Positions 1-11,395 of a stretch of 64,000 nucleotides of DNA are shown here, piece after piece (the first letter of the stretch is position 1; each line of letters opens with the position of its first letter). The stretch comes from Euonymus europaeus (lineage: Eukaryota; Streptophyta; Magnoliopsida; Celastrales; Celastraceae), in NCBI GenBank assembly GCA_963580455.1, contig OY756958.1, positions 29,214,501 to 29,278,500 of the forward strand, given 5' to 3'. The translations under genes were made by a program, and so were the position numbers. The notes below the pieces were generated by a model. That model saw nothing but the letters and a program-made list of their open reading frames with translations, did no database searches and was not told where the DNA came from.

Positions 1-3000
1 CCGAGAAGCATATCAGTCCTGGCTACCTGCTGTGCTTCAATTGACTGATGCCCATGATGAGAGGCTCTTTCCTTGTGCTGATACTTTTTCCCCTGCATCA
101 TTTGGTGCCATAAAAACCATAAGGAGATGGTGAGTTCTTTGCTTGTTTATTTCTATTTGCATCGTCTTGTTGCTGTGATACTGATGGTTTGTTAGTCTTA
201 GCTTTTGATGACACAAATATTTTATCAGTTGCTTTTATACTTTATCTCACTGACTCTTAAATTGTGAAATATTGTATTTTCTTTATCATTTACATTCTTG
301 ATCTTTGTTTAATACTACATATCCTTTCATGGTAGTGTTCCGTTTACAGGATGGAAATTGGTTTCCATAGTTGGTCAATATAATTATATCTACTTCATGC
401 TGATGTTGTCTTGTAACTGATACTTGTATTGGTGTCCATTAATAGATTTTTAGAACAGAGTGGAGTTATAGTCAAATTTCATAATTTATTTTGTGGATTT
501 GAGGTTTCATTGTTCGTTAAGTAGGTAAAATCTTCTTATCCTTTAATTCTAGAGGCAATTCAAGACTTCGGGCTTTCTCAACCTTTTTTTTTTTTTGGCA
601 TAGGGCTGATGGAGAGATTGAAATTTATGAATGGAAACCGAAGATAAAAGAGAAAGATTAAGGGCAAAAGGGGGAAAGCTTGGAGAGGGAAGAGACCATA
701 GCTAGAGAGGGCTGGAAAAAATTTCATCAACCATATTTCAATAGTCTCAACATTATTCCCATTGATTTTCTCATATACTCACATAGCCAACCACAAACTT
801 TTGGGATAAATACTCGTTCTATAGTCTCAACATTGGGTTTAAAACGTTCCGAAAAAGAAATCCCTTCTCTTAATTATTAGGAATTCGGAAATTATGAAAA
901 TTAAGGAGCCACGGAGTGAGGTGATTATCATTAACTGAAAATAAGATTCTAATTCTTGGTGTTCTGATCATTGTACCAATTTTTTGAGGCTTTCAGTTTA
1001 GCCTCCTTGTAACTTTTCTTTCTGCACCTCCTTGGAGCTTTAATATAACTTGTTTCCATTAAAAAAATCCTGATTTTAATGGATGAGTGAATCATGTTCT
1101 AGGGTGTATGTAGCCTTGCCTTTATATGTTATTCCAAATTTATTTGTTGCAGTGGCGTTGAAAGAGGCTTCAAGGGTAAATCCTACTCTAGGCTTGTGAA
1201 GATGGTTTTGTCTGCCACGTTAACTCAAGATCCAAGCAAGCTTGCTCAACTTGAGTTGCATCACCCCCTATTCTTGACAACTGGGCATACACGGTACCAG
1301 CTCCCGGAAAAATTAGAATCATACAAACTGGTATGCAACCTTAACTGCAGTTGCTGACTTGTAATGCTTCATTTGCACGGTTCTTGGTCTGTGAAAGGCT
1401 AGTTTAATAAAACTGAATCCATTAGGTTTCAAATTTAGATGCTTTATAGTGGCCAGTTTCACGCATGAATTTACTATAGAGTGTGGAAAATAAATTCTAG
1501 GCTTTAGAACCTATATTTAAACGTATCAGAACCATAGGGGTAAAGCATTGGGAACCTTATAATGGGCTAACAGAAACTTTGAAATCTCAAGTGTATTTGA
1601 AATTTCATCTTTGATCTTAGACATAGGTGAGGACATCTAATACTTCTTTCACTGATACAATAGCTGAGTTCTACTATATACTCAACTAGATGGATTACAG
1701 AACTCAGATAACTTGGGTCGAACAAATTAAATGTAGAATTTCATGTGTATTTTCATCTTATATATATATATCGTGTATTCGTGTGTGTGTATGCATGCTT
1801 ATGTCTTTGCTTATCTTGATAGTGTTAAATTCGGGTTTCTTGGCACAGGTTTGTCAGTCTAAGCTAAAACCTATCTATTTAGTTGCCCTTCTACAAAGTA
1901 TGGGAGGAGAAAAGTGTATTGTTTTCACGAAATCTGTGGAAGCAACCCATCGGCTTTGCACCTTGTTGAATTTCTTCAATGATTTAGAGGTCAACATCAA
2001 AGAGTATTCAGGTCTACAGCGCCAGTCTGTAAGAAGGTAATTCCTGTCTTAGTTGCATTTATGGATGAAATATGTACAGGCCTATGTAGTAGAAATAGCA
2101 AAATCATGTTGCATCCATACTAGTGTTGTCAATGGCGCACATCCGGCGAGGTGAGGAAAAAGTGCTGCACCTTGCCTAACCCCAGGCACAGCATTTTTAC
2201 TCAAGCCTGGATTAGGTGCTTGATACACATCAGGCCCGGTGAGCACCTTTTGCACCTGGGTAATTTTCGCAAATTGGGATTATTTCTAGCTAGTAGGCTT
2301 AAGGTTATCCAATAAGCTTAATTCACCCTGGCAAGACCTGGTAGTTTTGCATCTAAAGCTTCATATCAGCTCCTTTCCAGTCTCCTGAGATTGAGTAGCT
2401 GAAGAAATAAAAATACATAGAAATCCCGAACAACTAAACACGGAAGGATGACAAAAATGGAAAGAAGATTGAAGAAGGAGACTTCTTCCGGTCTTCCCTC
2501 TTCTCAATGTTCTCTCCTTTGCTTCTTCTTCTTCTTTTCCTTTTTTTTTTGGGGTACTTGCTTCTCTCCTCTTCCTCTATTTTTCTCTAGTTCTTCTTCT
2601 TTTTCTTCTTCTTCTTCTCTTCTCCCTCTACACAATGCTGTGTTGCCATTTTGATACACCTGAGTTTCAGTCCGGTTGTTATTCTTGTTATTGTTTAGAA
2701 TAAAAAGTAATTCCTGGGTTAATTAATCTTTTCTCTCAACCTTGCTTTGTACATAGCTCACATGTGCCTGCCTCGCACCTTGGGCAGTAGGAGGCCTTTG
2801 TGCCTGAGAGCACCATTTACCTTTGACAACACTGATATAAATATAGGTCGTATTTTATTGTGATATAAAGAATGGACTGTAACGAAGGTGAAACCATATT
2901 TGCAGTAAGACATTGAAGGCATTTCGAAAAGGGGAAATACCAGTGCTCATTTCCTCTGATGCGATGACTCGTGGAATGGATGTTGAAGGGGTGAGGAATG

Positions 3001-5665
3001 TAATAAATTATGATATTCCTGCATATATCAAAACGTATATTCATCGGGCAGGTCGGACAGCAAGAGCTGGCCAGACTGGGCGCTGCTTCACATTGCTGTC
3101 TAAAAATGAGGTATATTGCTATTTTGACTAATTTTTATTCACTTGTATCATTTTTTTCAATAAGGCATTGGTCTGGAGCTAAGCTGGCTTGCAGCAAAAC
3201 CTGTGTGTGCATGCTATTTGGTGTCGAACTACTTCGCATAAGAAGGTTCGTCTTTTTTTTTTTTGGATGAGAATTATGCTGAATTATGCTGTATGGGCGG
3301 AGATGGCTCAATCGGGGGTTTGGATCCATTAATTGTTGTAAGAAGTTGGATAGTTTGAATGTTTGAATTTGCAAACAGTAGACAGGGAAAAAATAAAAAT
3401 GAATCATATGTATATTTTGAAGCATGAAAACTGCATTCTTAGTTTAAAGGCGTAAACCTGGTGTTAACTTATCTGAAAAATTGCAAATCATCTGCCCTTT
3501 CATGTATTTCAGGTAAGGCGCTTCAATAAAATGCTTCAGAAAGCTGATGATGATTCTAGTACATTTCACTCAATTCCTGCCGGTTCGATCAAGCCTCTTC
3601 GTGATGTTTATGCTTCTGGTAATTTCCTCTTTCTCTGTCAATTGATAAGCTACTTTTGAGGTACAACTATATGTAGGTTATTGATCAAGTATGATTTTTG
3701 AAAGACAAAATTGTAGATAGGTCTACTTTATGAGACTTATTAGGGGTAAGATTACTCATTTAAACTTATTTGCAACTAAGTCTAGTTATTAGGTTTCTTT
3801 TGTAATTAATTTGACTTTTATTTTCTAGATTTATGGCAAGGTTGGAGATTTTTAGGAAAAGTATATATTAAATGAAGAAAATTTAATTTAGAAAAATATA
3901 TTAATTTTTTTCTTTTAATTAATTATTTTACTGTCTTAATCAATATGTAGAGCATATATGAGCCCGTTAGAATTTAGCGAATTCGTTCTCCTTAAGATTT
4001 AACACTTATTGTTTAGGTTACAGTATGAAAATTCGATACATGAGCCCATTAAAATTTAGCGAATCCGTTTGTTTAGGTTTCAACATAGAAATACAATACA
4101 CGAGCCTGTAAGGGTTTAGCGAATCCGTTCCTTTTAGAGTTTTAACACTTGTTGTTTAGATAACTACATGAAAATATAATACACGAACTTGTTAGGATTT
4201 AGCGAATTCGTTCCTTTTAGGATTTAACACTTATTGTTTAGGTTATCGCAGTGGAAAAAAATTACATAGGATATATATTAATTAAATTGTTTTTAAAAAG
4301 TAATTTAATTGAAAAAGTACATTAAAAATTATCGATGATGAATCTTGTTGGAAAGAGTTTTACGTGCTGAATTTGAATATGCAATTTTTTTTAAAAAAAA
4401 TTATCACTTATTTTGAGAGGTAAAATGTTTTAAAATTTTATTTAAAAAAATACAAAAGTTGTAGTGAATTAGACTCCCTTCCAAATAAATTTTATTGGTG
4501 TACTAAAATCTGAATAAGTCTATAAAAATAGATTCACATGCAATCCTCCCTTTTTGAGAGGTCACAGATGCTTTATCTTTTGGAAAATGAGATTTCACAA
4601 CCCGTGCTCTGAATATATTAGTCCTGATTGTCAATTACCTACGTGCATTTGGTACTCCCTTTAAATATCAACCCAATCAGTTGTGAATTTCTACGTTGGA
4701 TGTCGTAAATTTTCTACGTTGGATGTCGTAAATTTCTGTCTTATTTACTCCCTTTCTCCTCCATAAAAAAGTAATAAATTGGAGAGTTTGTATGTGAATT
4801 CCCCCTTTTGGCTTTTTTATCTTTGTATCCCTTTTTGTAAAAAAGAATGAAAGTAATGATAGATACAGCAATAGGAAGTCGAAAAACCTTTCATATTGTG
4901 GAGACTTAACTTGGGAGTTCATATCGTGAGACCCTCTTGATAGATTGCATCTTTTCTATACTTCCAACACCATTTAGGTTAGTTTTAACTTTCTGTCTAG
5001 TACTTGGACCTCAGTTGATTTCTATTTGTTTGGAGGAAAATCAACTCACGAAAAAAATATATCTCATGAAAAAGTTTATCATTAAAAAAACAACTAATTT
5101 TTAATGTTTGGATCAAAAGATTGTTAATATTTTTTAGTGTTTGTTTGATGAAAAACATAACTTTAGATCCAATATTATTATTTTCTTGTGATAATATAAT
5201 GTGTGTATACATATTATATATATACACACAATCTGTGCTTGTGTTACTGTCACACACCCACACACACACACACACATATATATTGACCTGCGTATTTTCT
5301 TCTTTTCAGTAATTAATTATTTCCTTTCCTTGTCCCTCACTCTTATCCTTTTTTCTTCAAAATGTGGCAAAGGCTCGGAGAAAACAACATCCGCTAGTTA
5401 AAAAACAGTTGTTGTTTTCCTCCAATTACATCAGTTTTTTTGGGTTGTTTTTTTTTTTTTTGGCTTTTTAATTTTCTTCAAACAATCACTAATCAGTAAA
5501 TTATTTTCATTGAAACAAACGGAGCATAAATTTATTTTTTAAAATATTTCAGCGCTGCAGCAGCTGAAAGAGACAGTTGAAGCAGAAACATCCAGAAAGC
5601 GCAAAATTGGATTTCGGATTTCTAGGAGGCCAGCCACCATGAAGGGAGAACACAATTCAAAGTGA
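1..5665 (+). CDS. RH1: DEAD-box ATP-dependent RNA helicase, RH1-like (partial, 3' half)
   Basis: Six exons are visible: 1-129, 1153-1330, 1849-2036, 2906-3110, 3513-3618 and 5553-5665 (TGA stop). They join in frame into about 305 C-terminal residues with GT-AG introns. Motif III (VLSATLT), motif IV (CIVFTKS), motif V (TRGMD) and motif VI (HRAGRTARAGQTG) occur in order, which is the second half of the helicase core; the DEAD box and Q motif lie upstream of the window. The stretch KMVLSATLTQDPSKLAQLEL and the overall tail match the plant RH1 / DDX51 / Dbp6 type. That family acts in nucleolar 60S ribosome assembly in yeast and animals; a role here is inferred. The tail is basic (KRKIGFRISRRP). 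The introns carry a transposon and a tandem repeat. Family assignment is strong; the symbol rests on similarity to Arabidopsis RH1 recalled from memory. Confidence 0.93.
2121..2832. mobile_element. Non-autonomous hAT-like element in helicase intron 3
   Basis: The intron between 2036 and 2906 contains a block starting tagtgttgtcaatgg. It ends with the reverse complement of a near-identical sequence (cagtgttgtcaaagg), so the ends form inverted repeats of about 12-14 bp. Just inside both ends are GC-rich 'gcacctt/gcctggg'-type motifs, while the middle is pyrimidine-rich with no transposase reading frame. The tip TAGTGTTGTCAA is common among plant hAT-type non-autonomous elements. I could not find a clean 8-bp target duplication, so the exact edges are approximate. 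Confidence 0.5.
3958..4250. repeat. Imperfect tandem repeat, about four copies, in helicase intron 5
   Basis: A motif 'gagcccgttagaatttagcg' followed by 'aattcgttccttttaggatt' and 'ttaacacttattgtttaggt' recurs with variation starting near 3960, 4041, 4102 and 4183. Spacing is about 81, 61 and 82 bp, so one unit has an internal deletion. There is no open reading frame. The surrounding intron (3619-5552) is otherwise AT-rich, with a dinucleotide repeat near its 3' end. Confidence 0.7.
5251..5284. repeat. (AC)n/(AT)n microsatellite
   Basis: A run of CA dinucleotides with one interruption, followed by a short TA run, within the last intron of the RNA helicase gene. It is preceded at about 5204-5228 by a TATATA/CACACA tract. 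Confidence 0.9.
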
Positions 5666-8212
5666 TAAATTGGCATCGTTCTAGTAAGCGCTCTGACCAC
5701 GGTCCTGTTTAAAAGTTGAGTTTTCCAGTTTTTATAGAGAGAGCAACTACACTATTTTTTTCCCTTCAAAATGGATGATTAGATATGCATAGAAAGCTTA
5801 GGGAAATCTGCTAGTGTACGTATGCATGTCTGTATAGCATACCCACTTTGTAAATTTCAACTCATTGCTCTCTGTGTGACTTCTGAGTTGCTGCTTGTTG
5901 AGAAATTTTAGATAGGCTCATACCCATTCATTGTTTTGTGTACCTTTTAACCTTGTTGCAATTCATCCAGATGTCTTATCTCGTATTTAGAGGCTTGTCA
6001 CATATTGTTTGGGGACTTTCTCCAAACTCATTTTTCATGTCATTAATGAGAAGTCGTCAAACCTGTTCTTGAATATCTGACAAAATTCTTTTCCTTCTAG
6101 TGTTCACACCCACTCCCTTGCTCTATTCCCTATTCTTTAAACGAGACACGGTGTAAATATCAAGCAAATATTAAATTAACGATCAACTCATCACACTATT
6201 TTTTTTTGGATAAGGAACTCATCACACTATTTTAAATTAAAATAAACGTTAAAGAATTATTTACTGTATATATGACTCTAAAAATATGTGATGTCCACAA
6301 TATGCTCGAGGCCCAGAAATGGTGAATTTTATTTGCGCAATACTTGTATGAATTTATTTCCTTTCTCCCCATCTCATCCGATTGACATGTTGGGCATGCT
6401 AACTGGACTATATTTCAACCTAGGAAGTCAATCTTACCAAAGCCAACCCCTATCATTGCTGCCTCATTATTGTCGGATTAATGAGAACAAATTCTTTGAA
6501 AACAGAACAATGGAGCATACCTTTCAAAAGACTTTAAGACCACCCACATTAGATGCTGGATGTGGGTGGATGTGGGTTTGTTTTTTGTCTTTTTGTATGA
6601 TTTGCACTCACATGAGTTACTCTATCAGTTATTTATTGGCTTTTGAGGACTTGCTACAGTGAAACGGAGGGATGGGCGTACAATTGTAGATAGGCGTAAT
6701 ATTTTAATTGATTAAAAAAAATCTTTTCTTTTGTTTTGTCCAATGCCTTTCTCGTTGGTGGCCAGTGTAATTAAAAATTACAATTAATTGTTTTAAATAT
6801 CAATTAAATGTAAATAAGGTGCATAATTAACTGTTTTAATTGATTCAATGACTCAGATTAATTCACTAATTTTATATTTAGTCATTAATATTTAATGCAT
6901 ATAATATTTAATTATATTTTGATTAATCTATTTATTAAAGAAAAATATTAAAATGATTTAGATTAATACATATTTAAAATGTATTAATTTTAAATACATA
7001 AAAAAATATTATAAAAAATTATTAATTTTAAATTTACAATTAGTTGTCACAAAATTAACCACCACATATCTAACCATAAAATTCAACAATCCTATTTATG
7101 TTCCCACAAATCAACTACCACATTAATATCATGTTATTATTATAATAAATATGATAAGGTTTGATCTTTATAATAAATAGTAAAATAGTTTGAGTTTAAT
7201 TAAATAAAAAGTGATTATATAAATAAATATTTAAATGATTTAGAATATTGGTTTAGAGTAACTGATGTGTACTGTTACTTTTTCAAAAACTGTAAATTAG
7301 TGAAAATATGTATTTTTACTAGAATTTAGAGAATCTGTTAAAAGATGTTGTTGTGGCCTAAGCTCTCCACCATCATTGAAAGATGTTGTGGATGGCCTAA
7401 ACTCTCCACCATCATTGACTGATTATCTGCACCCGCTCTTTTAGAAAGGCAAACAACAGTTTCTGAACAAAACCCCCAAAAATACAAATTTATGAGCCTA
7501 CAATCTGAACAAGTCAAATGTATATCATGCCTTCTTGAGCATCACTCCAAGGTAACCAAAACCCAGACATGGAACTCCACCAAACCTCAACTGTTGATAT
7601 ATAGATCTACTAAGCTTATCCTTGGCTAGCAAGATCACAATAGATTGCACACTTAAATGGGTGATTAAAATACCAACATTCACTCTGGATAATGGATTTT
7701 TCTTTTCTGAATGGTTCATCGTCCTTTTGAAATCTAGGTTCAATACATGTACCTTTCAATGTATGACATGAATTTCAGAAGAAATTTTCCTTTTGTATAG
7801 TTATCTATTGTAGAATAAAACAGCTAAAGCATAAAAACATGTTGGCTGTTACAAATACTCAGTGCTCAGGATTATCTATGCATTGAATTGTTCAGAATCA
7901 CCCAATCCTCCGTAGTGCTCATTTCAGCTGTTTAATATACAAGATAGACTTGATCGTGAAATATGGCAATGTAAAATAGCCATCTTTCAATTTATTGGTT
8001 TTGCCCACATGCATGAGGTAACATCATACTCTCTCCTTCCATCTCTCAGTTTCCTGTTCAAAAACCTTGTACAGACTCACTGAAAAAGTGGGGGAGAGAG
8101 AGAGCGGGGGGAGAAAGTAGAACAAAAACAGAACTGCTGCATCTTGGATATATATGCTGGAGGAGGCTCCTCAATTTCCTGAGTTGAAATTCGCAACTTA
8201 CATGCAGGGCTT
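5666..8212. other. Helicase 3' flank and AT-rich intergenic DNA
   Basis: The first few hundred bases after the stop are probably the helicase 3' UTR. The rest, especially about 6680-7330, is very AT-rich with no supportable gene. The 124-codon frame at 6288-6662 has no recognisable domain and I do not call it. A short direct repeat lies at 7341-7418. Confidence 0.6.
7341..7418. repeat. Two-copy direct tandem repeat of about 39 bp
   Basis: The phrase aaagatgttg, then a 'tggcctaa' core, then ctctccaccatcattga occurs at 7341-7378 and again at 7379-7418, with a 2-bp length difference and a few substitutions. Confidence 0.85.
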
Positions 8213-8518
8213 TTAGCTTTTAAAGATGGAGAAGGAAGCTTGGACGTCTTTGAAGAAGTACCTGGAGTGGCTTGCACCACCTGGGCTGCCGGCAGCAGCA
8301 GAAGTAATAGCATTAGTACTAGCACTGGCAGATGAAGAAGGAGAAAGGGAAGAAGGTGATTTAGGAGATGAAGCTAGGCTATCCTTTCCGCAAGTACCAA
8401 CGTCTCTATCCTCCTCATTGATTGTATCTAACATCTTAGAGGCCCTGCTCCTCATCACAGTAACATATTGTGGTGGAGCGACCTCTGTAATGAACCTTGC
8501 TATGCGCGAAGTCGCCAT
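8213..8518 (-). CDS. Small plant protein of unknown function with EVAPPQ motif
   Basis: An intronless frame of 101 residues. I chose the ATG at 8518 (protein starts MATSRIARFITEVAPPQ) rather than the upstream ATG at 8575, because conserved-looking sequence starts here and a good TATA box lies about 127 bp upstream. The N-terminal 35 residues contain ARFITEVAPPQ followed by a basic MRSRASKMLDTINEEDRD segment. The middle is a low-complexity Ser/Ala-rich stretch. The C-terminal ends in an aromatic/basic tail (RYFFKDVQASFSIFKS). No signal peptide or membrane segment is evident. A second protein with the same N-terminal pattern is encoded at 13467. I recall similar short unnamed proteins in other plants but cannot give a function. 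The antisense frame 8226-8534 is a shadow. Confidence 0.75.
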   Translation of the reverse strand: MATSRIARFITEVAPPQYVTVMRSRASKMLDTINEEDRDVGTCGKDSLASSPKSPSSLSPSSSASASTNAITSAAAGSPGGASHSRYFFKDVQASFSIFKS

Positions 8519-8644
8519 TTTACTCTTTCCTTGATAATTTTTTGGAAAAATGTTAAAAAACAGAAGGAAACCCAAGGAGGAGAAAGACTTATAAAGTTCT
8601 GAGTAGGGACTGCTGGGTTATGGATGAACACAAGCTATGAGCGA

Positions 8645-8652
8645 TATTTATA
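8645..8652 (-). promoter_or_regulatory. TATA box of the small EVAPPQ protein gene
   Basis: On the minus strand the sequence reads TATAAATA, a consensus plant TATA box, about 127 bp upstream of the ATG at 8518. It would place transcription start near 8610-8620 with a leader of about 100 bases. Confidence 0.7.
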
Positions 8653-11395
8653 AGGGGACGGCTCCAGTAGATTGAGGGATTAGTAGTAACTGAAGTCAAA
8701 TACTGTATTTATCAGCTAGTGCCGGCACTCACTTTTTGTATTGATTGCACAGGCTTGATTGGTCCAATACAATCATACAGTAGATAACCCATTGTGGTTC
8801 CATCTTCTGGTATATGTGTGTCATAGTTTCTGTGGAAAAATAAGATCTCTATCTAGATATGGTTTTTGTCTTGTTGGATAGCTTCCATTTTTGAACTTTT
8901 CGTAGCCTAAACCGCCTGACCAGGAGAAGCCCGTTTACACGCTAGATGTGGGATGCAAATTCTGTTGTCTAACTTGCTAGTTACCTGGTTTACAGGGTAC
9001 TCTTAAAAAGTGTTTGGTCTGAAAGCAACAGTGATGCTTACTTTCATGGCTAATGATAAATTTTCTTCACATACTACACTTTCGTTAAAGAAAGAGTCCA
9101 GCCATGTGGTAGGACCTAGTTTTGTTTCCTTGATATTCTTCACAGTAGATTATTTTGGCTTCACACTCACAGTTGATGTTTCCATGATAACACAGACCCC
9201 TTTAGGTCTGGGCGGCCTTATACAGGCTGAACTTGGGCTTGATTCATTTATAAAGACTCTTTGTTAGGGACTTCTCTTTCTAGAAGCTCGGTTTAGGGTT
9301 TAGAATTTAAGATTCGTTTTAATAAACAAGCTTAGTTAGAGCTTCATTGTAGGGTTTATTTATTATGTTAGTCAAGGACAATTTGGAGAAGCTCGATACA
9401 ACTATGCTCGTTTACACCCCTATTTGCTATGGTAGACTAGTAATCTTATAGAGTTATAGGTCAATTTCCTAAAGAGGTTATTAGCAGCCAAAAATAACTT
9501 AATTTTGGGAGTTGTCGATTGATTCTGGATTGATAGATAATTTGGACACTGTATATTAGGAAGCCACCCTAGAATTAGAAAGTATACTGACACTGATAAC
9601 ACTAGAACATAACTCTTTCTTTTATTTTTATACCAAGGAGGGGGAATACCCAATACAAACACAGAAATTCATGGTCTGGTGGACTACACAAACAGATAAT
9701 CTTCTCCATTTTACAACTCTCACTATAATGGTGATTAATCTCACTCAAATTGATAGAATGGGAGACTCGAACATAACCTTGTGTTCCACTAGTTTGGGAT
9801 TTATATGGTTCACTATATTTGTTTCTTATATTCTGTGAGTTGATTGATGTTGAGAGACCATGAAATTGCCTAGCAAATGCCATGCTAGGGGGATCCGGGG
9901 AGTTCTATTACTGGTGCACCAAAAAGTTACGGAAAATTTTAGAAAATTCATGGATAAAAATAACGAATCTAACGCTGTATTAAAACAAAAAACAAAAAAT
10001 ATATTGAAATATCGAATATTTTAAGTTAATAAAATTGCGGGTTTATGATTTTCATAATCCTTGACTTAAAACACAAATTGACCATAGATAATAGTGCATT
10101 AATTAATATGTTACATTCTCAAACATGATTAAAAGAAACTAGGTTTAATTAACAAGCAGTCTAGCTTGTACAACCCTCTCTCTCTTCGGAATGACTGTTT
10201 GTATGTCTGAAAAGCTATAGCCTCTTATCCAAGGCATGAACAGTTGCAGTACTCATAAATGTCAAGGTCCACACTGATCAGTTCGTGCAAGTCAATAGTA
10301 TTTCAAATCAACTTGAAATACTGCAACTTGAGAGTTGACAGGGAGGTATTGTAGGAATATTGGTGCAGCCGTCCCTTCAACAATTTGACAATAACTTGAC
10401 AGTACGAACAAAGGCAGTATAGCTCCAAATCTTGGATTTTAATTCTTAAAGTGCATGTGCACTACACCTAATCTCTTCATCTACTACCATCGCCATTTTC
10501 GGTAACCCTATCAATCAACAGTACTAAGACATCGTTTATTTTATATTTCGTACAGTTTAAAGTTGTTAATTCGTATAAAATGTTATGTCAATTAAATATT
10601 ATATTTTATTGACAATTTAATACTGTGTCTCCCATAATTTTAAGCTGTACAAAATGAAATGTTATTATCTCATAATTTTTCACTACTTAAAGTTGTGAGA
10701 CCCACAGTATATTAGTCATATTACATAATTGTTCCTTGTATCTTAAAAAATTTCCATGACTTTTTATTGTAATACATTTTTTTTGTAATTTTATCTATAA
10801 AATTAATCTAACGAAAAAATGAATCAAATATCTCACAACATTTTATACAGCTTAAAGTTATGAATCTCATAGTTTTTTACACAATATTTTTCATAGTTTT
10901 AAACACAATATTTTTGACAACGTAAAGCTGTAAAATACAATTGTGAAACAAACGGATCCTAACTCTTCCATCTAATCATACACCAAAGCAATTTGCTAAT
11001 AAAATTAATTTTAAGATGTTTAAGAGATCCAGTATTGGGAGATCCAGTAGAAGCTGCAACACCAACTAATGATGACAATTGTATTGGGCGAAGGAGGTGG
11101 GAATGAAAATTGACTTGTCCTTGTTAATCTTCAGGTCTCACCTCTATTATATAAAAATCAAGTGAATAAATTTACTTAATTATACCAATATAAATAGAAA
11201 TAATCTTGAATAATTCATATGAAAAACGAACCTCATGGGATTAGTATTTGTATTGGGCCGTCATGTCCTATTGGGCCACAATAATATTTGATGCGTTAGG
11301 AACACCTTCCTGGCCCATTCAAGATTAAGATTGTTGGGTTTTAGTCTTTGTACGCCGTTGGAGTCAAAGTACAAGATTGTTAGTTATTTTTTTTA
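8653..11395. other. Intergenic DNA between EVAPPQ gene and Mutator-like element
   Basis: No supportable gene. Frames of 80-93 codons at 9420-9662 and 9602-9883 lack recognisable features. A possible short inverted-repeat element is at 10525-10961. The sequence becomes strongly AT-rich from about 9950. Confidence 0.5.
10525..10961. mobile_element. Possible MITE with diverged terminal inverted repeats
   Basis: The left end reads taagacatcgtttatttt. The right end, reverse complemented, reads taggatccgtttgtttca. Similarity continues inward through 'gtacagtttaaagttg' versus 'tacagctttacgttg'. There is no reading frame. No clear target duplication was found, so this is a candidate only. Confidence 0.4.

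Noticed and set aside
680..880. 66-codon frame in the first helicase intron
   Set aside because: No similarity pattern, AT-rich intron DNA, not joinable to the helicase frame.
8226..8534. 102-codon plus-strand frame over the EVAPPQ gene
   Set aside because: The minus-strand product shares a motif with the 13467 product and has a TATA box; the plus frame is a mirror of Ser/Ala-rich codons.
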